DNA of 36,649 nucleotides from Nitriliruptoraceae bacterium (lineage in GTDB: Bacteria > Actinomycetota > Nitriliruptoria > Nitriliruptorales > Nitriliruptoraceae). Made by a program: the position numbers and the translations under genes. Of the stretch, positions 27,618 through 36,649 are shown in pieces (positions within the stretch are counted from its first letter, which is position 1; every line of letters begins with the position of its first letter). The stretch lies in NCBI GenBank assembly GCA_007136095.1, contig SLHP01000099.1, forward strand, positions 1 through 36,649, read 5' to 3'. The notes below the pieces were generated by a model. The model saw only the letters and a program-made list of their open reading frames with translations. It was not told the origin of the DNA and searched no databases.

Positions 27618-29215
27618 TGGCCGCGGACCTGGTCACACGGAGCGCCACCCAGCTCGCCGCGGCGCTGGCCGCCGGCGAGGTGTCCGCGCGTGAGGTCGTC
27701 GACGCGCACCTCGATCGGATCGCGACGACCGACGGCGTGGTCGCCGACGGGGACGTCTGGGCCGCCAAGGACGCCGGCGCGTTGGGCCCCGACGAGGTCC
27801 ACGCCTTCCTGCAGGTGACCGCGACCGCGGCTCGCGGGCACGCCGATGACATCGACCGGCGACGCGCCGCGGGTGAGGTACTCGGCCCGTTGGCCGGGGT
27901 GCCGCTCGCGCTCAAGGACGTGCTCACGATGCGGGGGGCCCCGACCACCTGCGGCTCGAAGATGCTGGAGGGGTGGATCCCGCCGTACGACGCGACCGTG
28001 ACCGAGCTGCTCCGGGCCGCGGACGTGGTGGTGCTCGGCAAGACCAACATGGACGAGTTCGCGATGGGCTCATCGACGGAGAACTCCGCGTATGGCGACA
28101 CCCGCAACCCGTGGGACCTCGACCGGGTCCCCGGCGGCTCGTCCGGCGGGTCGGCCTCTGCGGTCGCCGCCCTGCAGGCGCCGTTGTCGATCGGCACCGA
28201 CACCGGCGGGTCGATCCGACAGCCGGCCGCGCTCACCGGCCTGGTGGGTGTCAAGCCCACCTACGGCACCGTGTCCCGCTACGGGCTGGTGGCCTTCGCG
28301 TCGTCCCTCGATCAGGCCGGCCCCTTCGCTCGCAGCGTCGAGGACGCCGCACAGCTGCAGTCGATCATCCAACACCATGATCCGCGGGATTCCACCTCGG
28401 TGCCGCAGGCGGCGCCCGACGTGCTCGCCGGTCTCAAGGACGGGCTCGAGGGCCTGCGGATCGGGGTCATCAGCGAACTGCGGGGCGAGGGCTACGAACC
28501 CGGCGTCGCGCGGGTCTACCAGGAGGCACTCGAGCGCTTCGAGCGCCTGGGCGCGGAGATCGTCGAGGTGTCCCTGCCCCACGCCGCCTACGGGCTGCCG
28601 GCCTACTACCTCATCGCGCCGTCCGAGTGTTCGTCGAACCTCGCGCGCTTCGACGGGGTCCGCTACGGGTTGCGGGTCGACGCGCCGACCGCCGAGGAGA
28701 TGAACGCGGCCACCCGCGCACAGGGGTTCGGCCCGGAGGTCAAGCGGCGCATCATGATCGGGACGCACGCCCTGTCGTCCGGGTACTTCGACGCCTACTA
28801 CCTGCAGGCGAGCAAGGTCCGGACCCTCATCGCACGGGACTTCCAGGCGGCGTTCGAGTCCGCGGACGTGCTCGTCAGCCCCACCTCGCCGTCCGTGGCG
28901 TTCGGCCTCGGGACCAAGACGGCCGACCCGATCGCGATGTACCTCAACGATGTCGCGACCGTGCCCGCGTCGCTCGCCGGGATCCCGGCGCTGTCCCTGC
29001 CGGCCGGCCTCGCCGAGGCGCCGGACCAGCCCGGGACGGCGCTGCCGGTCGGCCTGCAGATGATGGCACCCCTGCTGCGCGACGATGTGATGTACCGCGC
29101 CGCCTGGGCCTTCGAGCAGGATCTCAGCTTCGATCCGACACCCGCCGGTCCCCGGGCCCTAGCCGCAGGCTCCTGGAGACCGACGACAGCCGACAACGGC
29201 GAGGTAGCACGATGA
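27617..29215 (+). CDS. gatA: Asp-tRNA(Asn)/Glu-tRNA(Gln) amidotransferase subunit A
   Basis: 532 residues from ATG 27617 (GTG 27614 adds one residue). The amidase triad is intact: Lys100 in [12 protein letters not shown], cis-Ser175 in [15 protein letters not shown], and nucleophile Ser199 in [34 protein letters not shown] and [33 protein letters not shown] are GatA hallmarks. A ~20-residue insertion (about 40-58, [19 protein letters not shown]) separates HLDRIATT from EVHAFLQV. It releases ammonia from glutamine for GatB. It overlaps gatB by 4 nt. Confidence 0.97.
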   Translation: MAADLVTRSATQLAAALAAGEVSAREVVDAHLDRIATTDGVVADGDVWAAKDAGALGPDEVHAFLQVTATAARGHADDIDRRRAAGEVLGPLAGVPLALKDVLTMRGAPTTCGSKMLEGWIPPYDATVTELLRAADVVVLGKTNMDEFAMGSSTENSAYGDTRNPWDLDRVPGGSSGGSASAVAALQAPLSIGTDTGGSIRQPAALTGLVGVKPTYGTVSRYGLVAFASSLDQAGPFARSVEDAAQLQSIIQHHDPRDSTSVPQAAPDVLAGLKDGLEGLRIGVISELRGEGYEPGVARVYQEALERFERLGAEIVEVSLPHAAYGLPAYYLIAPSECSSNLARFDGVRYGLRVDAPTAEEMNAATRAQGFGPEVKRRIMIGTHALSSGYFDAYYLQASKVRTLIARDFQAAFESADVLVSPTSPSVAFGLGTKTADPIAMYLNDVATVPASLAGIPALSLPAGLAEAPDQPGTALPVGLQMMAPLLRDDVMYRAAWAFEQDLSFDPTPAGPRALAAGSWRPTTADNGEVAR

Positions 29216-30690
29216 CGGTCGTGGAGTTCCGTGACGGGTGGGAGCTGGTGGTGGGCCTGGAGGTCCACGTCGAGCTCGCGACGAACACCAAGATGTGGTG
29301 CGGCTGCTCGACGGTGTTCGGCGGTGATCCCAACACCAACGTCTGCCCGGTCTGCACCGGCCAGCCGGGCGCGCTCCCCGTGGTCAACGACCAGGCGGTG
29401 CGTGACGCCGCCCTGCTCGGCATGGCCCTCAACGGCGAGGTCGAGGAGCACTGCTGGTTCCACCGCAAGAACTACTTCTACCCCGACATGGCCAAGAACT
29501 ACCAGATCAGCCAGTACGACGTCCCGCTGATCCATGACGGCTACCTCGACGTCGAGGTGGAACTCGAGGACGGGACACTCGACACGCGACGGGTCGGGAT
29601 CGAACGGCTGCACATGGAGGAGGACACCGGCAAGTCGCTGCACGTCGGCGACACCGGCCGCCTGCACGGCGCCGACCGGTCACTGATCGATTACAACCGC
29701 TGCGGGATCCCGCTGCTGGAGGTCGTCTCCCACCCCGATATCCGCGACGCCGAGACCGCCCAGGGCTACCTGCGTGAGCTGCAGGCGATCGTCCGCGCGA
29801 CCGGCGTGTCGGACGCCCGGATGGATCAGGGCTCGATCCGGTGCGACGCCAACGTGTCGGTGCGTCGGATCGGTGATGACCTCGGCACCCGGACCGAGAT
29901 CAAGAACCTCAACTCGGTCCGGTCGCTCGGCCGGGCCATCGTCTACGAGGCCGATCGGCAGATCGCGGTGCTCGAGGACGGCGGCACGATCCGGATGGAG
30001 ACCCGCCACTGGGACGAATCCAAGGGCGTGACCGAGACGTTGCGGGTCAAGGAGTCGGTCACCGACTACCGCTACTTCCCGGACCCGGACCTGGTCGGGG
30101 TCGTCTCCCCGCCCGAGTGGGTCGAGGAGATCCGCGCGCTGATGCCGGAGCTGCCCGCAGCCATCCGTGCCCGCCTGTCCGAGGCCGGCGTGCCGATGGC
30201 GCAGGCCATCACCCTGGTCAGCGGAGAGCTCATGCCGTGGTTCGACGAGGCCGTCGCTGCCGGCGCGGACGCGCAGGCGGTCGCGAACTGGCTGACCGGC
30301 GACGTGGCGGGGCAGCTGTCCACGGAAGGGCTGACGCTGGAGGACAGCGGGCTGACCGGCACGCACCTCGCGGAGCTGATCGCGCTGGTGGACGACGGGA
30401 CGTTGTCGACCAAACTGGCCAAGGAGGTCCTGGCCGGCGTCATCGAGGAACGCGGTGCCAAGGGGCCGGCGGCGGTCGCCGAGGACCGCGGGCTGCAGCA
30501 GGTGTCCGACGAAGGTGAGCTGCGGGCGATCGTCGAGCAGGTCGTCGCCACCAACGCGGCCACCGTCGAGGACATCCGCGCGGGCAACAACAAGGCGATC
30601 GGCGCGCTCGTCGGGCAGGTCATGAAGGCCACCAAGGGACAGGCCGACCCGCGCAAGACCAACGAACTGCTGCGTGAGGTCATCGGCTGA
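29212..30690 (+). CDS. gatB: Asp-tRNA(Asn)/Glu-tRNA(Gln) amidotransferase subunit B
   Basis: 492 residues; the ATG overlaps the gatA stop (ATGA). [44 protein letters not shown] (zinc-site cysteines), [51 protein letters not shown] and ANVSVR are the GatB signature series; the tail has the YqeY-like domain with [33 protein letters not shown]. It phosphorylates and amidates Glu-tRNAGln or Asp-tRNAAsn. In mycobacteria pfkA lies between gatA and gatB; here the genes are contiguous. Confidence 0.97.
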   Translation: MTVVEFRDGWELVVGLEVHVELATNTKMWCGCSTVFGGDPNTNVCPVCTGQPGALPVVNDQAVRDAALLGMALNGEVEEHCWFHRKNYFYPDMAKNYQISQYDVPLIHDGYLDVEVELEDGTLDTRRVGIERLHMEEDTGKSLHVGDTGRLHGADRSLIDYNRCGIPLLEVVSHPDIRDAETAQGYLRELQAIVRATGVSDARMDQGSIRCDANVSVRRIGDDLGTRTEIKNLNSVRSLGRAIVYEADRQIAVLEDGGTIRMETRHWDESKGVTETLRVKESVTDYRYFPDPDLVGVVSPPEWVEEIRALMPELPAAIRARLSEAGVPMAQAITLVSGELMPWFDEAVAAGADAQAVANWLTGDVAGQLSTEGLTLEDSGLTGTHLAELIALVDDGTLSTKLAKEVLAGVIEERGAKGPAAVAEDRGLQQVSDEGELRAIVEQVVATNAATVEDIRAGNNKAIGALVGQVMKATKGQADPRKTNELLREVIG

Positions 30691-30723
30691 TCACGGATCG
30701 GCTGCTCATCAGGGAGGACCGGG

Positions 30724-32307
30724 ATGGCGCACGACTACATCATCGTCGGAGCAGGGTCGGCGGGCTGTGCCCTGGCGGCGGGCCTGATCGCACGGACCGA
30801 TGCGACGGTGCTACTGCTCGAGGCCGGTCCGATGGACCGCGATCCCCGCGTGCGGATCCCGGCGGCGGTCTCCGACCTGTGGTTCGGCAAGCTCGACTGG
30901 GCCTACGAGACCACCGCACAGCAGGGGTTCGGCGGTCGCATCGACACCTGGCCGCGCGGCAAGGTCATCGGGGGCTCGTCGTCCATCAACAACATGATGT
31001 ACGTCCGGGGCATGGACGTCGACTACGACGGCTGGGCCGCCGGTGGAGCGACCGGCTGGGACGCCGCCACGATGAACGACCTGTTCCACCACCTCGAGGA
31101 TGACGAACGCGGCCCGGCACCCCACCGCGGCATCGGGGGCCCGCTCCGGGTCGAGCGCCAGCGGGGCCCGTCACCACTGTCGCAGGCGTTCCTCGATGCC
31201 TGTGAGGAACTCGGCGTGCCCCGCGTGGAGGACTACCACGCCGACACGGACGGCTGCGGGCTGACGATGGTCACCCAACGGGGCGGTCGCCGGTGGTCCG
31301 CGGCTGACGCGTTCCTCCGCCCGGCGATGGTCGCCGGCGACGGACGTCTGACGGTACGCACCGGCGTCGACGTGCAGCGTGTGATCGTCGAGGGGGGTCG
31401 GGCCGTCGGTGTCGACGTCATCGTCGACGGGACCCCGCGGTTCGCACGGGCTTCGCAGGAGGTGCTCCTGAGTGCCGGCGCCGTGGGGACCCCGCACCTG
31501 TTGCTGCGGTCGGGGATCGGTGCGGCCGAGCACCTGGCCTCGGTCGGCGTGCCGGTCGTGGCCGACCTGCCCGGGGTCGGCGACAACCTGCAGGACCACG
31601 TGCTCACCGGAGTTGCCGCCGGGACCGACGGTGACGACAGCCTGTACGGCGCGGACAAGGACCCGGCGGCGCTCCTGCAGTACCTGACGAAGAAGCGGGG
31701 GCCGCTGACCTCCAATCTCGGTGAGGCGATCGGGTTCGTGCGCACCCGCGACGATGATGCGCCGGACATCGAACTCATCTGCGTGCCCGTCGGCATGCAG
31801 GACCACGGGCGTGTGCGCTATCCGGAACACGGCGTCTCGGTCGGGGCGATCCTGCTGCGCCCGGACAGTCGCGGGTCGATCCGCCTGGCCAGCGCGGATC
31901 CGGCCGTGCCACCGATCGTCGACCCCGGGACGTTCACGGACGGCGACGACCTGCGGCGTCTCTGCGACGGCCTGCGGTGGTGTCAGCGGCTGGTCCTGGA
32001 CACCACGAGCCTGGGTGGCCGGGTCACGCACCTGATCGATCCGACGGCGCCGCTGATCACGGACCAGGACGTCACCGATCACGTCCGTCGGACCGCCCAG
32101 ACGCTCTACCACCCGGTCGGCACCTGCCGGATGGGCTCCGATCCCGATGCGGTGGTCGACCCCGACCTGCGGGTCAGGGGCATCGACGGCCTGCGGGTCG
32201 CGGACGCCTCGGTGATGCCGACCCTGATCCGCGGCCACACCAACGCGCCGGCGATCGCCATCGGTGAGCAGGCGGCGCGACTGGTCGCGGCCCCTGCGCA
32301 CGTGTAA
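30724..32307 (+). CDS. GMC family FAD-dependent oxidoreductase (choline dehydrogenase-like)
   Basis: 527 residues from ATG with GGAGG at 30713-30717. The FAD-binding Rossmann motif IIVGAGSAGCALAAGL is at the N-terminus, with LLLEAGP at the end of strand 2; RGKVIGGSSSINNMMYVRG is GMC signature 1 and LLSAGAVGTPHLLLRSGIG signature 2. The active-site His463 (TLYHPVGTCRMG) and His505 with Asn507 (RGHTNAPAIAIGE) are present. The family oxidises alcohols, including choline, sugars and long-chain alcohols; the substrate here is not evident. It sits 33 bp after gatB in the same direction and is likely co-transcribed without a functional tie. No betaine aldehyde dehydrogenase gene is adjacent. Confidence 0.93.
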   Translation: MAHDYIIVGAGSAGCALAAGLIARTDATVLLLEAGPMDRDPRVRIPAAVSDLWFGKLDWAYETTAQQGFGGRIDTWPRGKVIGGSSSINNMMYVRGMDVDYDGWAAGGATGWDAATMNDLFHHLEDDERGPAPHRGIGGPLRVERQRGPSPLSQAFLDACEELGVPRVEDYHADTDGCGLTMVTQRGGRRWSAADAFLRPAMVAGDGRLTVRTGVDVQRVIVEGGRAVGVDVIVDGTPRFARASQEVLLSAGAVGTPHLLLRSGIGAAEHLASVGVPVVADLPGVGDNLQDHVLTGVAAGTDGDDSLYGADKDPAALLQYLTKKRGPLTSNLGEAIGFVRTRDDDAPDIELICVPVGMQDHGRVRYPEHGVSVGAILLRPDSRGSIRLASADPAVPPIVDPGTFTDGDDLRRLCDGLRWCQRLVLDTTSLGGRVTHLIDPTAPLITDQDVTDHVRRTAQTLYHPVGTCRMGSDPDAVVDPDLRVRGIDGLRVADASVMPTLIRGHTNAPAIAIGEQAARLVAAPAHV

Positions 32308-32406
32308 CCATCGGACGAGCCAGAGGTGTCCCGGCGCCGAACGTTCGGTAACGGCCCGCGAGCGTGGCCCTGCATCCACCAACACCGTCCAACCCCGACG
32401 GTCGCC

Positions 32407-32412
32407 TACCCT
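32407..32412 (+). promoter_or_regulatory. -10-like element for dxs
   Basis: TACCCT would start transcription near 32419 and leave a ~35-nt leader with AGGAG (32443-32447) 6 nt before GTG 32454. The preceding 100 bases (from 32308) show only a short palindrome (CGAACGTTCG, 32338-32347) and no ORF. Confidence 0.35.
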
Positions 32413-32453
32413 TGAAGGGTTGTGAGCGGCCGGTCGACACGCCAGGAGCCTGT

Positions 32454-34337
32454 GTGATCCTCGACGGAATAGGGTCCCCGGACGATCTCAGGGAGTTGTC
32501 GGGCGCTGAGCTCGCCGAGTTGGCGGACGAGTTGCGCACCGCGATCGTCGATGCGGTGTCGCGTGTCGGCGGGCATCTGGGGTCGAACCTGGGGGCGGTC
32601 GAACTCACCATCGCGCTGCACCGTGTGTTCGACTCGCCGAACGACAGGCTCGTCTGGGACACCGGGCACCAGGCCTACGTCCACAAGATGCTCACGGGTC
32701 GACGCGACTTCTCCACCCTGCGCCAGGCCGGCGGGCTGTCGGGCTACCCCTCACGTGAGGAATCAGACCACGACATCGTCGAGAACAGCCACGCGTCGAC
32801 GGCGCTGTCCTGGGCCAGCGGTCTGGCCCGCGGGCAGATGGCCCGGCCGCCCGACGACCGGAACCGGGTCATCGCCGTCGTCGGGGACGGCGCCCTGACC
32901 GGTGGGATGGCCTACGAGGCGCTCAACAACCTGGGTCATCACCAACTGCCTGCGATCATCGTGCTGAACGACAACGGCCGCTCGTACGCGGAGACGGTCA
33001 GTCGCCTCTCCGGGCGTGTGGCCGACCTCCGCACCGATCCGCGCTACCGGGGGATGCGTGACCGCTGGGACGTCATCCTGGCCCGTGCCCCGCGCATCGA
33101 GCGTGTGCGCAACGCCGCGATCGAGGGCGTGAAGTCCGTCGTCTCCGAGGCACCGGCACTCCAGTCCTTCGTCGAGGCCCTCGGTGTCCGCTACCTCGGC
33201 CCCTACGACGGACACGACATCGAGGGCCTGGAGCGCGCACTGTGGCAGGCCGCGCGGCTGAACACACCCGTGCTGGTCCACGTCCTGACGCAGAAGGGCA
33301 AGGGCTACGAACCCGCGGAGACCGATCGGGTCATGAAGCTCCACGACACCTCGGCGTTCGACATCGTGACCGGTCGCAAACCGTCGAGCGGTCGGCGGTG
33401 GACCCAGGTGTTCACCGACCACCTGTTGGACCTGGCGGATGCGTACCCGGAGCTCGTGGGCATCACCGCCGCGATGCCGGGGTCCACGGGGCTGTTGCCC
33501 CTGGCCGCCCGGGACCCCGACCGGGTGCTGGACGTCGGCATCGCCGAGCAGCACGCCGTGACCAGCGCGGCCGGCCTCGCGAACGCCGGGCGCCTGCCGA
33601 TCGTCGCGGTCTACTCCACCTTCTTCGCGCGGGCGTTCGATCAGGCGAACCTCGACGTCGGCCTGCACAACGAACACGTGGTGTTCGTGCTGGACCGTGC
33701 CGGGATCACCGGGGATGACGGTCCGAGTCACCACGGGATCCTGGACATGGCGCTGGGTCTGCGGATCGCTGCGATGAGCGTCCTCGCGCCATCGCACGAA
33801 GAGGACCTGAAGGCACTGCTGTCCGCTGCGGTCGCGATGGATGGCCCTGTCCTGATCCGGTTCCCGAAGGGGACCGTCACCACCGCCGCCGACCTGGACC
33901 TCGACGGGTCGCCGCCGCCCGAAGGTCTCGACGCCCGCTGCCTGCGCCAGGGTGCCGATGCCTGCATCCTCGCGGTCGGCGACCGGGCCCGTGCCGCACT
34001 GGCGGCGGCCGACCTGCTGGCTGAGGACGACATCGAGGTCGCGGTGTGGGACGTGCGCAGTGTGCGGCCCGCCGATCCCGCGATGTTGGATGCCGCCTCG
34101 GCGTCGCCGTTGGTGGTGACCGTGGAGAACGGCGTGGTCGGTGGTGGCGCGGGCTCCGAACTGGCCGACCGGCTGACGGAACGTGCCGGGGTCCGCCATG
34201 CCCCTCCGATCCTGCGGTTGGGGGTTCCCGCGACCTACCTCCCGCACGGCAAGCCGGACCACATCCTCTCGGAGATCGGCCTGGACGCGCCGGGTATCGC
34301 GGCGGCGACGCGCAAGGTGCTCGCCGACGACCGGTGA
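32454..34337 (+). CDS. dxs: 1-deoxy-D-xylulose-5-phosphate synthase
   Basis: 627 residues plus stop, from GTG 32454 with AGGAG 6 nt upstream; homologues begin at ILDGIGSPDDLREL, so the longer in-frame extension is rejected. His41 (GGHLGSNLGAVELT) and His72 (DTGHQAYVHKML), the thiamine-diphosphate motif GDGALTGGMAYEALNN (144-159), LNDNGRSYAETVS, PYDGHDIEGL, HVLTQKGKGYEPAE, the catalytic Glu365 in GIAEQHAVT, and YSTFFARAFDQ are all present. It condenses pyruvate and glyceraldehyde-3-phosphate in the first step of the MEP isoprenoid pathway. In M. tuberculosis dxs lies elsewhere, so this position is specific to this lineage. Confidence 0.97.
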   Translation: MILDGIGSPDDLRELSGAELAELADELRTAIVDAVSRVGGHLGSNLGAVELTIALHRVFDSPNDRLVWDTGHQAYVHKMLTGRRDFSTLRQAGGLSGYPSREESDHDIVENSHASTALSWASGLARGQMARPPDDRNRVIAVVGDGALTGGMAYEALNNLGHHQLPAIIVLNDNGRSYAETVSRLSGRVADLRTDPRYRGMRDRWDVILARAPRIERVRNAAIEGVKSVVSEAPALQSFVEALGVRYLGPYDGHDIEGLERALWQAARLNTPVLVHVLTQKGKGYEPAETDRVMKLHDTSAFDIVTGRKPSSGRRWTQVFTDHLLDLADAYPELVGITAAMPGSTGLLPLAARDPDRVLDVGIAEQHAVTSAAGLANAGRLPIVAVYSTFFARAFDQANLDVGLHNEHVVFVLDRAGITGDDGPSHHGILDMALGLRIAAMSVLAPSHEEDLKALLSAAVAMDGPVLIRFPKGTVTTAADLDLDGSPPPEGLDARCLRQGADACILAVGDRARAALAAADLLAEDDIEVAVWDVRSVRPADPAMLDAASASPLVVTVENGVVGGGAGSELADRLTERAGVRHAPPILRLGVPATYLPHGKPDHILSEIGLDAPGIAAATRKVLADDR

Positions 34338-34356
34338 GCGCCGGAACAGGGCCGAC

Positions 34357-34385
34357 TTGACCAGCGGACGTCCACCGGTCACTAT
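34357..34385 (+). promoter_or_regulatory. ilvBN promoter
   Basis: TTGACC (34357-34362), a 17-bp spacer and CACTAT (34380-34385). The -35 is near-consensus, the -10 moderate. Transcription would start near 34392, 24 nt before the leader-peptide GTG. Confidence 0.5.
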
Positions 34386-34415
34386 CGCGTCGGATACGAC
34401 CCACCAGGAGCGCAC

Positions 34416-34481
34416 GTGCAGCGGGCCATGACGAGCATCGACGGACGTCACGACGGCCGTGTGCTCGTACTCGTTATGTAG
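34416..34481 (+). CDS. ilv attenuator leader peptide
   Basis: A 21-residue ORF starts at GTG 34416, with AGGAG at 34406-34410 (5-nt spacing); a second in-frame ATG is at 34428. It ends GTG-CTC-GTA-CTC-GTT-ATG-TAG, i.e. V-L-V-L-V-M-stop, so five consecutive codons for the end products of the pathway lie right before the stop. This is the classic design of a branched-chain amino-acid attenuator: when Val-tRNA or Leu-tRNA is scarce the ribosome stalls at 34461-34475, just upstream of two hairpins. The peptide itself needs no function. Confidence 0.8.
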   Translation: MQRAMTSIDGRHDGRVLVLVM

Positions 34482-34506
34482 CGCGTGCTCGACCCCGAGC
34501 GCGCGC
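34481..34506 (+). promoter_or_regulatory. Leader hairpin (pause/antiterminator candidate)
   Basis: Arms 34481-34491 and 34496-34506 form 11 base pairs (one G-U) around the loop ACCC. The 5' arm begins at the last base of the leader stop codon, so a ribosome stalled in the Val/Leu run would mask it. An alternative pairing of CGACCCC (34490-34496) with GGGGTCG (34541-34547) would open this hairpin. Confidence 0.6.
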
Positions 34507-34530
34507 GAACCTCCCGGACCCGGGAGGTTC
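34507..34530 (+). terminator. Attenuator terminator hairpin upstream of ilvB
   Basis: A perfect 11-bp inverted repeat, GAACCTCCCGG and CCGGGAGGTTC, with 2 central bases (10-bp stem and a 4-nt loop in practice), followed by TCTCGTC rather than a full T-tract, as is common for high-GC bacteria. It starts directly after the leader hairpin and ends 66 nt before the ilvB ATG, so it is well placed to stop transcription before ilvB. Confidence 0.7.
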
Positions 34531-34596
34531 TCTCGTCGGAGGGGTCGCCGGCAGGGCGATCGCCCCATGAGGGGAACGGCAGACCAGGAGAACGAC

Positions 34597-36348
34597 ATGG
34601 AGATCACCGGCGCAGAAGCGGTCATGCGAAGCCTGGAAGCCCTGGGTGTCGACACCGTCTTCGGCTACCCGGGTGGCGCGATCCTCCCGGCCTACGACCC
34701 CATGATCGAGGCGGACTTCACGCACGTGCTGGTCCGTCACGAGCAGGGCGCCATCCACATGGCCGAGGGCTACGCCCACGCCACCGGCAAGGTCGGGGTC
34801 TGCATCGTGACCTCCGGCCCGGCGGCGACCAACCTCGTCACCGGCCTCGCCGACGCGAACATGGATTCCATCCCGGTGCTGGCCATCACCGGCCAGGTCG
34901 CGACGACGGCGATCGGCTCCGACGCGTTCCAGGAAGCTGATGTGACCGGTATCACCGCGCCGATCACCAAGCACAACGAACTCGTCCACACCCCCGAGCG
35001 CATCGCGGGAGCTATCAAGGAGGCCTACCACGTCGCGCGGACGGGACGTCCCGGCCCGGTGCTGGTCGATCTGCCCAAGGACATCCTCAACGCACGCTTC
35101 GAGTGGGCGTGGGACGACGCCGTCGATCTTCCCGGTTACCGACCGACGGTCCGTGGTCACGGCCGCATGATCCGGGAAGCCCTGGAGCTCATCGCCGCCG
35201 CTGAACGGCCCGTCATCTACGCCGGTGGCGGCCTGGTGCGTGCCAAGGCCGCGGACGAACTCTACGAGTTCGCCACCCGCCTGCAGCTTCCCGTCGTGAC
35301 CACGCTGATGGGTCGGGGCATCTTCCCGGACACCCACGAACTCGCGATCGGGATGCCCGGCATGCACGGGCACTACGCCGCCGTGCGGGCCCTGCAGGAA
35401 GCCGATCTGCTCGTCACGCTCGGGGCACGCTTCGACGACCGTGTCACCGGCAAACTGGATGCCTTCGCGCCCCTGGCCAGGGTCGTGCAGGTGGATGTGG
35501 ACCCCGCCGAGATCGGCAAGAACCGTGAGGTCGATGTCCCCATCGTCGGCGACGTCCGGGTCGTGCTGGAGCAGCTGAACGGCGTGCTGAACGACAAAGC
35601 CGATCGTGACGGCCTCGATCGGTTCCTGCCCGACACCGCCGCGTGGCGGAAGCACCTCGCCGAGATGCAGGTCGAGCACCCGTTGCGTGTCGAGCAGCCC
35701 GAGACCGGGGTCCTGAAGCCCCAGACCGCGATCCGCGCGATCCATGAGACCTGGGGGGACGAGGCCGTCTACGTCTCCGGCGTCGGACAGCACCAGATGT
35801 GGGCCGCCCAGATCATCCCGTACACGCGTGGTGGTCAGTGGATCAACTCCGGGGGGCTCGGCACGATGGGCTTCGCGGTGCCGGCGGCGATCGGTGCCAA
35901 GGTCGGTGTCGGTCGGGACGTCCCGGTCGTGGCCATCGACGGGGACGGCTGTTTCCAGATGACCTTCCAGGAGATCGCGGCCGCGGTCCAGCACGACATC
36001 CCCGTCATCTTCTGCGTGATCAACAACGGCTACCTCGGCATGGTCCGCCAGTGGCAGCACCTGTTCTACGAGGACCGCCTCTCGCAGGTCGCGCTCCCGC
36101 AGGACTGCCCGGACCTCATGAAGCTGGCTGACGCCTATGGCATCCCCGGGTTCCGGGCCATGTCGATCGACGAGTTGGACACGGTCCTGGAGAAGGCGAA
36201 GGCGATCACCGACCAGCCGGTGCTGCTCGACCTGCGGGTCGACCCGGACGAGATGGTGTTCCCGATGGTGCCCTCGGGCGCCAGCAACGACGACCTGCTC
36301 GAATCGGTCGAGGAGTGGCACGCCCGCGTCGCTGCGCAGAACGCGTGA
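34597..36348 (+). CDS. ilvB: Acetolactate synthase large subunit
   Basis: 583 residues from ATG 34597, with AGGAG at 34586-34590; an in-frame ATG at 34567 lacks a ribosome-binding site. The TPP-activating Glu49 lies in [29 protein letters not shown], the central FAD-type domain ([13 protein letters not shown] to [12 protein letters not shown]), [17 protein letters not shown] and the TPP/Mg motif [30 protein letters not shown] are intact. It makes acetolactate or acetohydroxybutyrate for valine, leucine and isoleucine. It is controlled by the attenuator just upstream and paired with ilvN. Confidence 0.97.
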   Translation: MEITGAEAVMRSLEALGVDTVFGYPGGAILPAYDPMIEADFTHVLVRHEQGAIHMAEGYAHATGKVGVCIVTSGPAATNLVTGLADANMDSIPVLAITGQVATTAIGSDAFQEADVTGITAPITKHNELVHTPERIAGAIKEAYHVARTGRPGPVLVDLPKDILNARFEWAWDDAVDLPGYRPTVRGHGRMIREALELIAAAERPVIYAGGGLVRAKAADELYEFATRLQLPVVTTLMGRGIFPDTHELAIGMPGMHGHYAAVRALQEADLLVTLGARFDDRVTGKLDAFAPLARVVQVDVDPAEIGKNREVDVPIVGDVRVVLEQLNGVLNDKADRDGLDRFLPDTAAWRKHLAEMQVEHPLRVEQPETGVLKPQTAIRAIHETWGDEAVYVSGVGQHQMWAAQIIPYTRGGQWINSGGLGTMGFAVPAAIGAKVGVGRDVPVVAIDGDGCFQMTFQEIAAAVQHDIPVIFCVINNGYLGMVRQWQHLFYEDRLSQVALPQDCPDLMKLADAYGIPGFRAMSIDELDTVLEKAKAITDQPVLLDLRVDPDEMVFPMVPSGASNDDLLESVEEWHARVAAQNA

Positions 36349-36434
36349 GCGGCTCGGACGGACGTGTGAAGATGCGTCCGGTGCCCGCCGGCCTCGCTCC
36401 ACCCCGACAGACCACGACCCAGAGGGGGTCCACC

Positions 36435-36649
36435 ATGCACCACGATCGCCACACCTTGTCCGTGCTGGTGGAGAACAAGCCGGGTGTCCTGGCTCGTATC
36501 GCCGGCATGTTCGCCCGGCGCGGGTACAACATCCGGTCGTTGGCGGTGGGGCCGACCGATGACGAGCGCATCTCGCGGTTGACCATCGTCGTCGGGACGG
36601 AGGCCGTCCAGCTCGAACAGATCACCAAGCAGCTCAACAAGCTCGTCCA
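36435..36649 (+). CDS. ilvN: Acetolactate synthase small (regulatory) subunit, 3' partial
   Basis: 71 codons are visible before the window ends. GAGGGGG precedes ATG 36435. [48 protein letters not shown] is the N-terminal ACT domain that binds valine for feedback inhibition. The 86-bp gap after ilvB shows no terminator, so ilvBN are one mRNA. The C-terminal part is outside the window. Confidence 0.97.
   Translation, partial: MHHDRHTLSVLVENKPGVLARIAGMFARRGYNIRSLAVGPTDDERISRLTIVVGTEAVQLEQITKQLNKLV

Noticed and set aside
32338-32347. An SOS/LexA box at CGAACGTTCG upstream of dxs
   Set aside because: The actinobacterial SOS box needs four bases between GAAC and GTTC; here the half-sites touch, and dxs is not an SOS gene.
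34554-34565. The palindrome GGGCGATCGCCC before ilvB as an operator
   Set aside because: It is a short G+C-rich palindrome inside the leader with no matching site elsewhere in the window; it more likely belongs to leader RNA folding.

Overview
The window is about 36.6 kb of very G+C-rich, densely coded chromosomal DNA. Protein families and gene order point to a high-GC Gram-positive actinobacterium. From memory of the M. tuberculosis H37Rv map, the order GH57 enzyme / methyltransferase / <> / etfB-etfA ... cysteine desulfurase-mnmA ... ligA ... gatC-gatA-gatB ... ilvB-ilvN matches the Rv3031, Rv3030, Rv3029c-Rv3028c, Rv3025c-Rv3024c, Rv3014c, Rv3012c/3011c/3009c, Rv3003c-Rv3002c backbone. Most genes between these anchors differ from mycobacteria, so this looks like a deep-branching actinobacterium (a Nitriliruptoria-like lineage is possible, unproven). 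There are no rRNAs, tRNAs, insertion sequences, phage genes or CRISPR arrays.

Layout. 1-1.8 kb: end of a SAM methyltransferase, overlapped by a hexapeptide-repeat acyltransferase. 1.8-5.7 kb (minus strand): an AspT/YidE-like transporter, then the copper chaperones PCuAC and SCO1 and the cytochrome oxidase assembly protein CtaG. 5.9-7.6 kb: a small membrane protein and a damaged ABC exporter (ATPase without its H-loop, its tail fused to an N-truncated permease). 7.6-10.3 kb: DUF2905 protein, GH57 glucan-branching-type enzyme and its methyltransferase partner. 10.4-12.3 kb: etfBA. 12.4-15.9 kb: LytR-CpsA-Psr protein and S9 peptidase. 15.9-17.25 kb: two decayed ABC permease genes of the simple-sugar/nucleoside type. 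17.3-18.2 kb (minus): YbaK-like protein and an unknown protein. 18.2-23.4 kb: cysteine desulfurase, mnmA, ligA and a GGCT-fold protein, all touching or overlapping. 23.4-26.6 kb (minus): NAD-salvage operon pncB-pncA-nrtR-nucleosidase. 26.7-32.3 kb: DUF983 protein, gatCAB, GMC oxidoreductase. 32.4-34.3 kb: dxs. 34.3 kb to the end: ilvB-ilvN behind a leader-peptide attenuator.

The most informative non-coding signals are: (i) a complete-looking ilv attenuator with a short leader ORF ending in alternating Val/Leu codons, followed by two adjacent strong hairpins; (ii) four transcription units where a TAnnnT -10 hexamer ends exactly 7 nt before the start codon, implying leaderless mRNAs; (iii) an imperfect palindrome over the predicted start of the pncB operon, a candidate NrtR operator; (iv) a perfect 6-8-6 inverted repeat between the divergent etfB and methyltransferase promoters. 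I see no clearly new multi-gene system. The two eroded ABC transporter loci, among otherwise intact housekeeping genes, are the most unusual structural feature.
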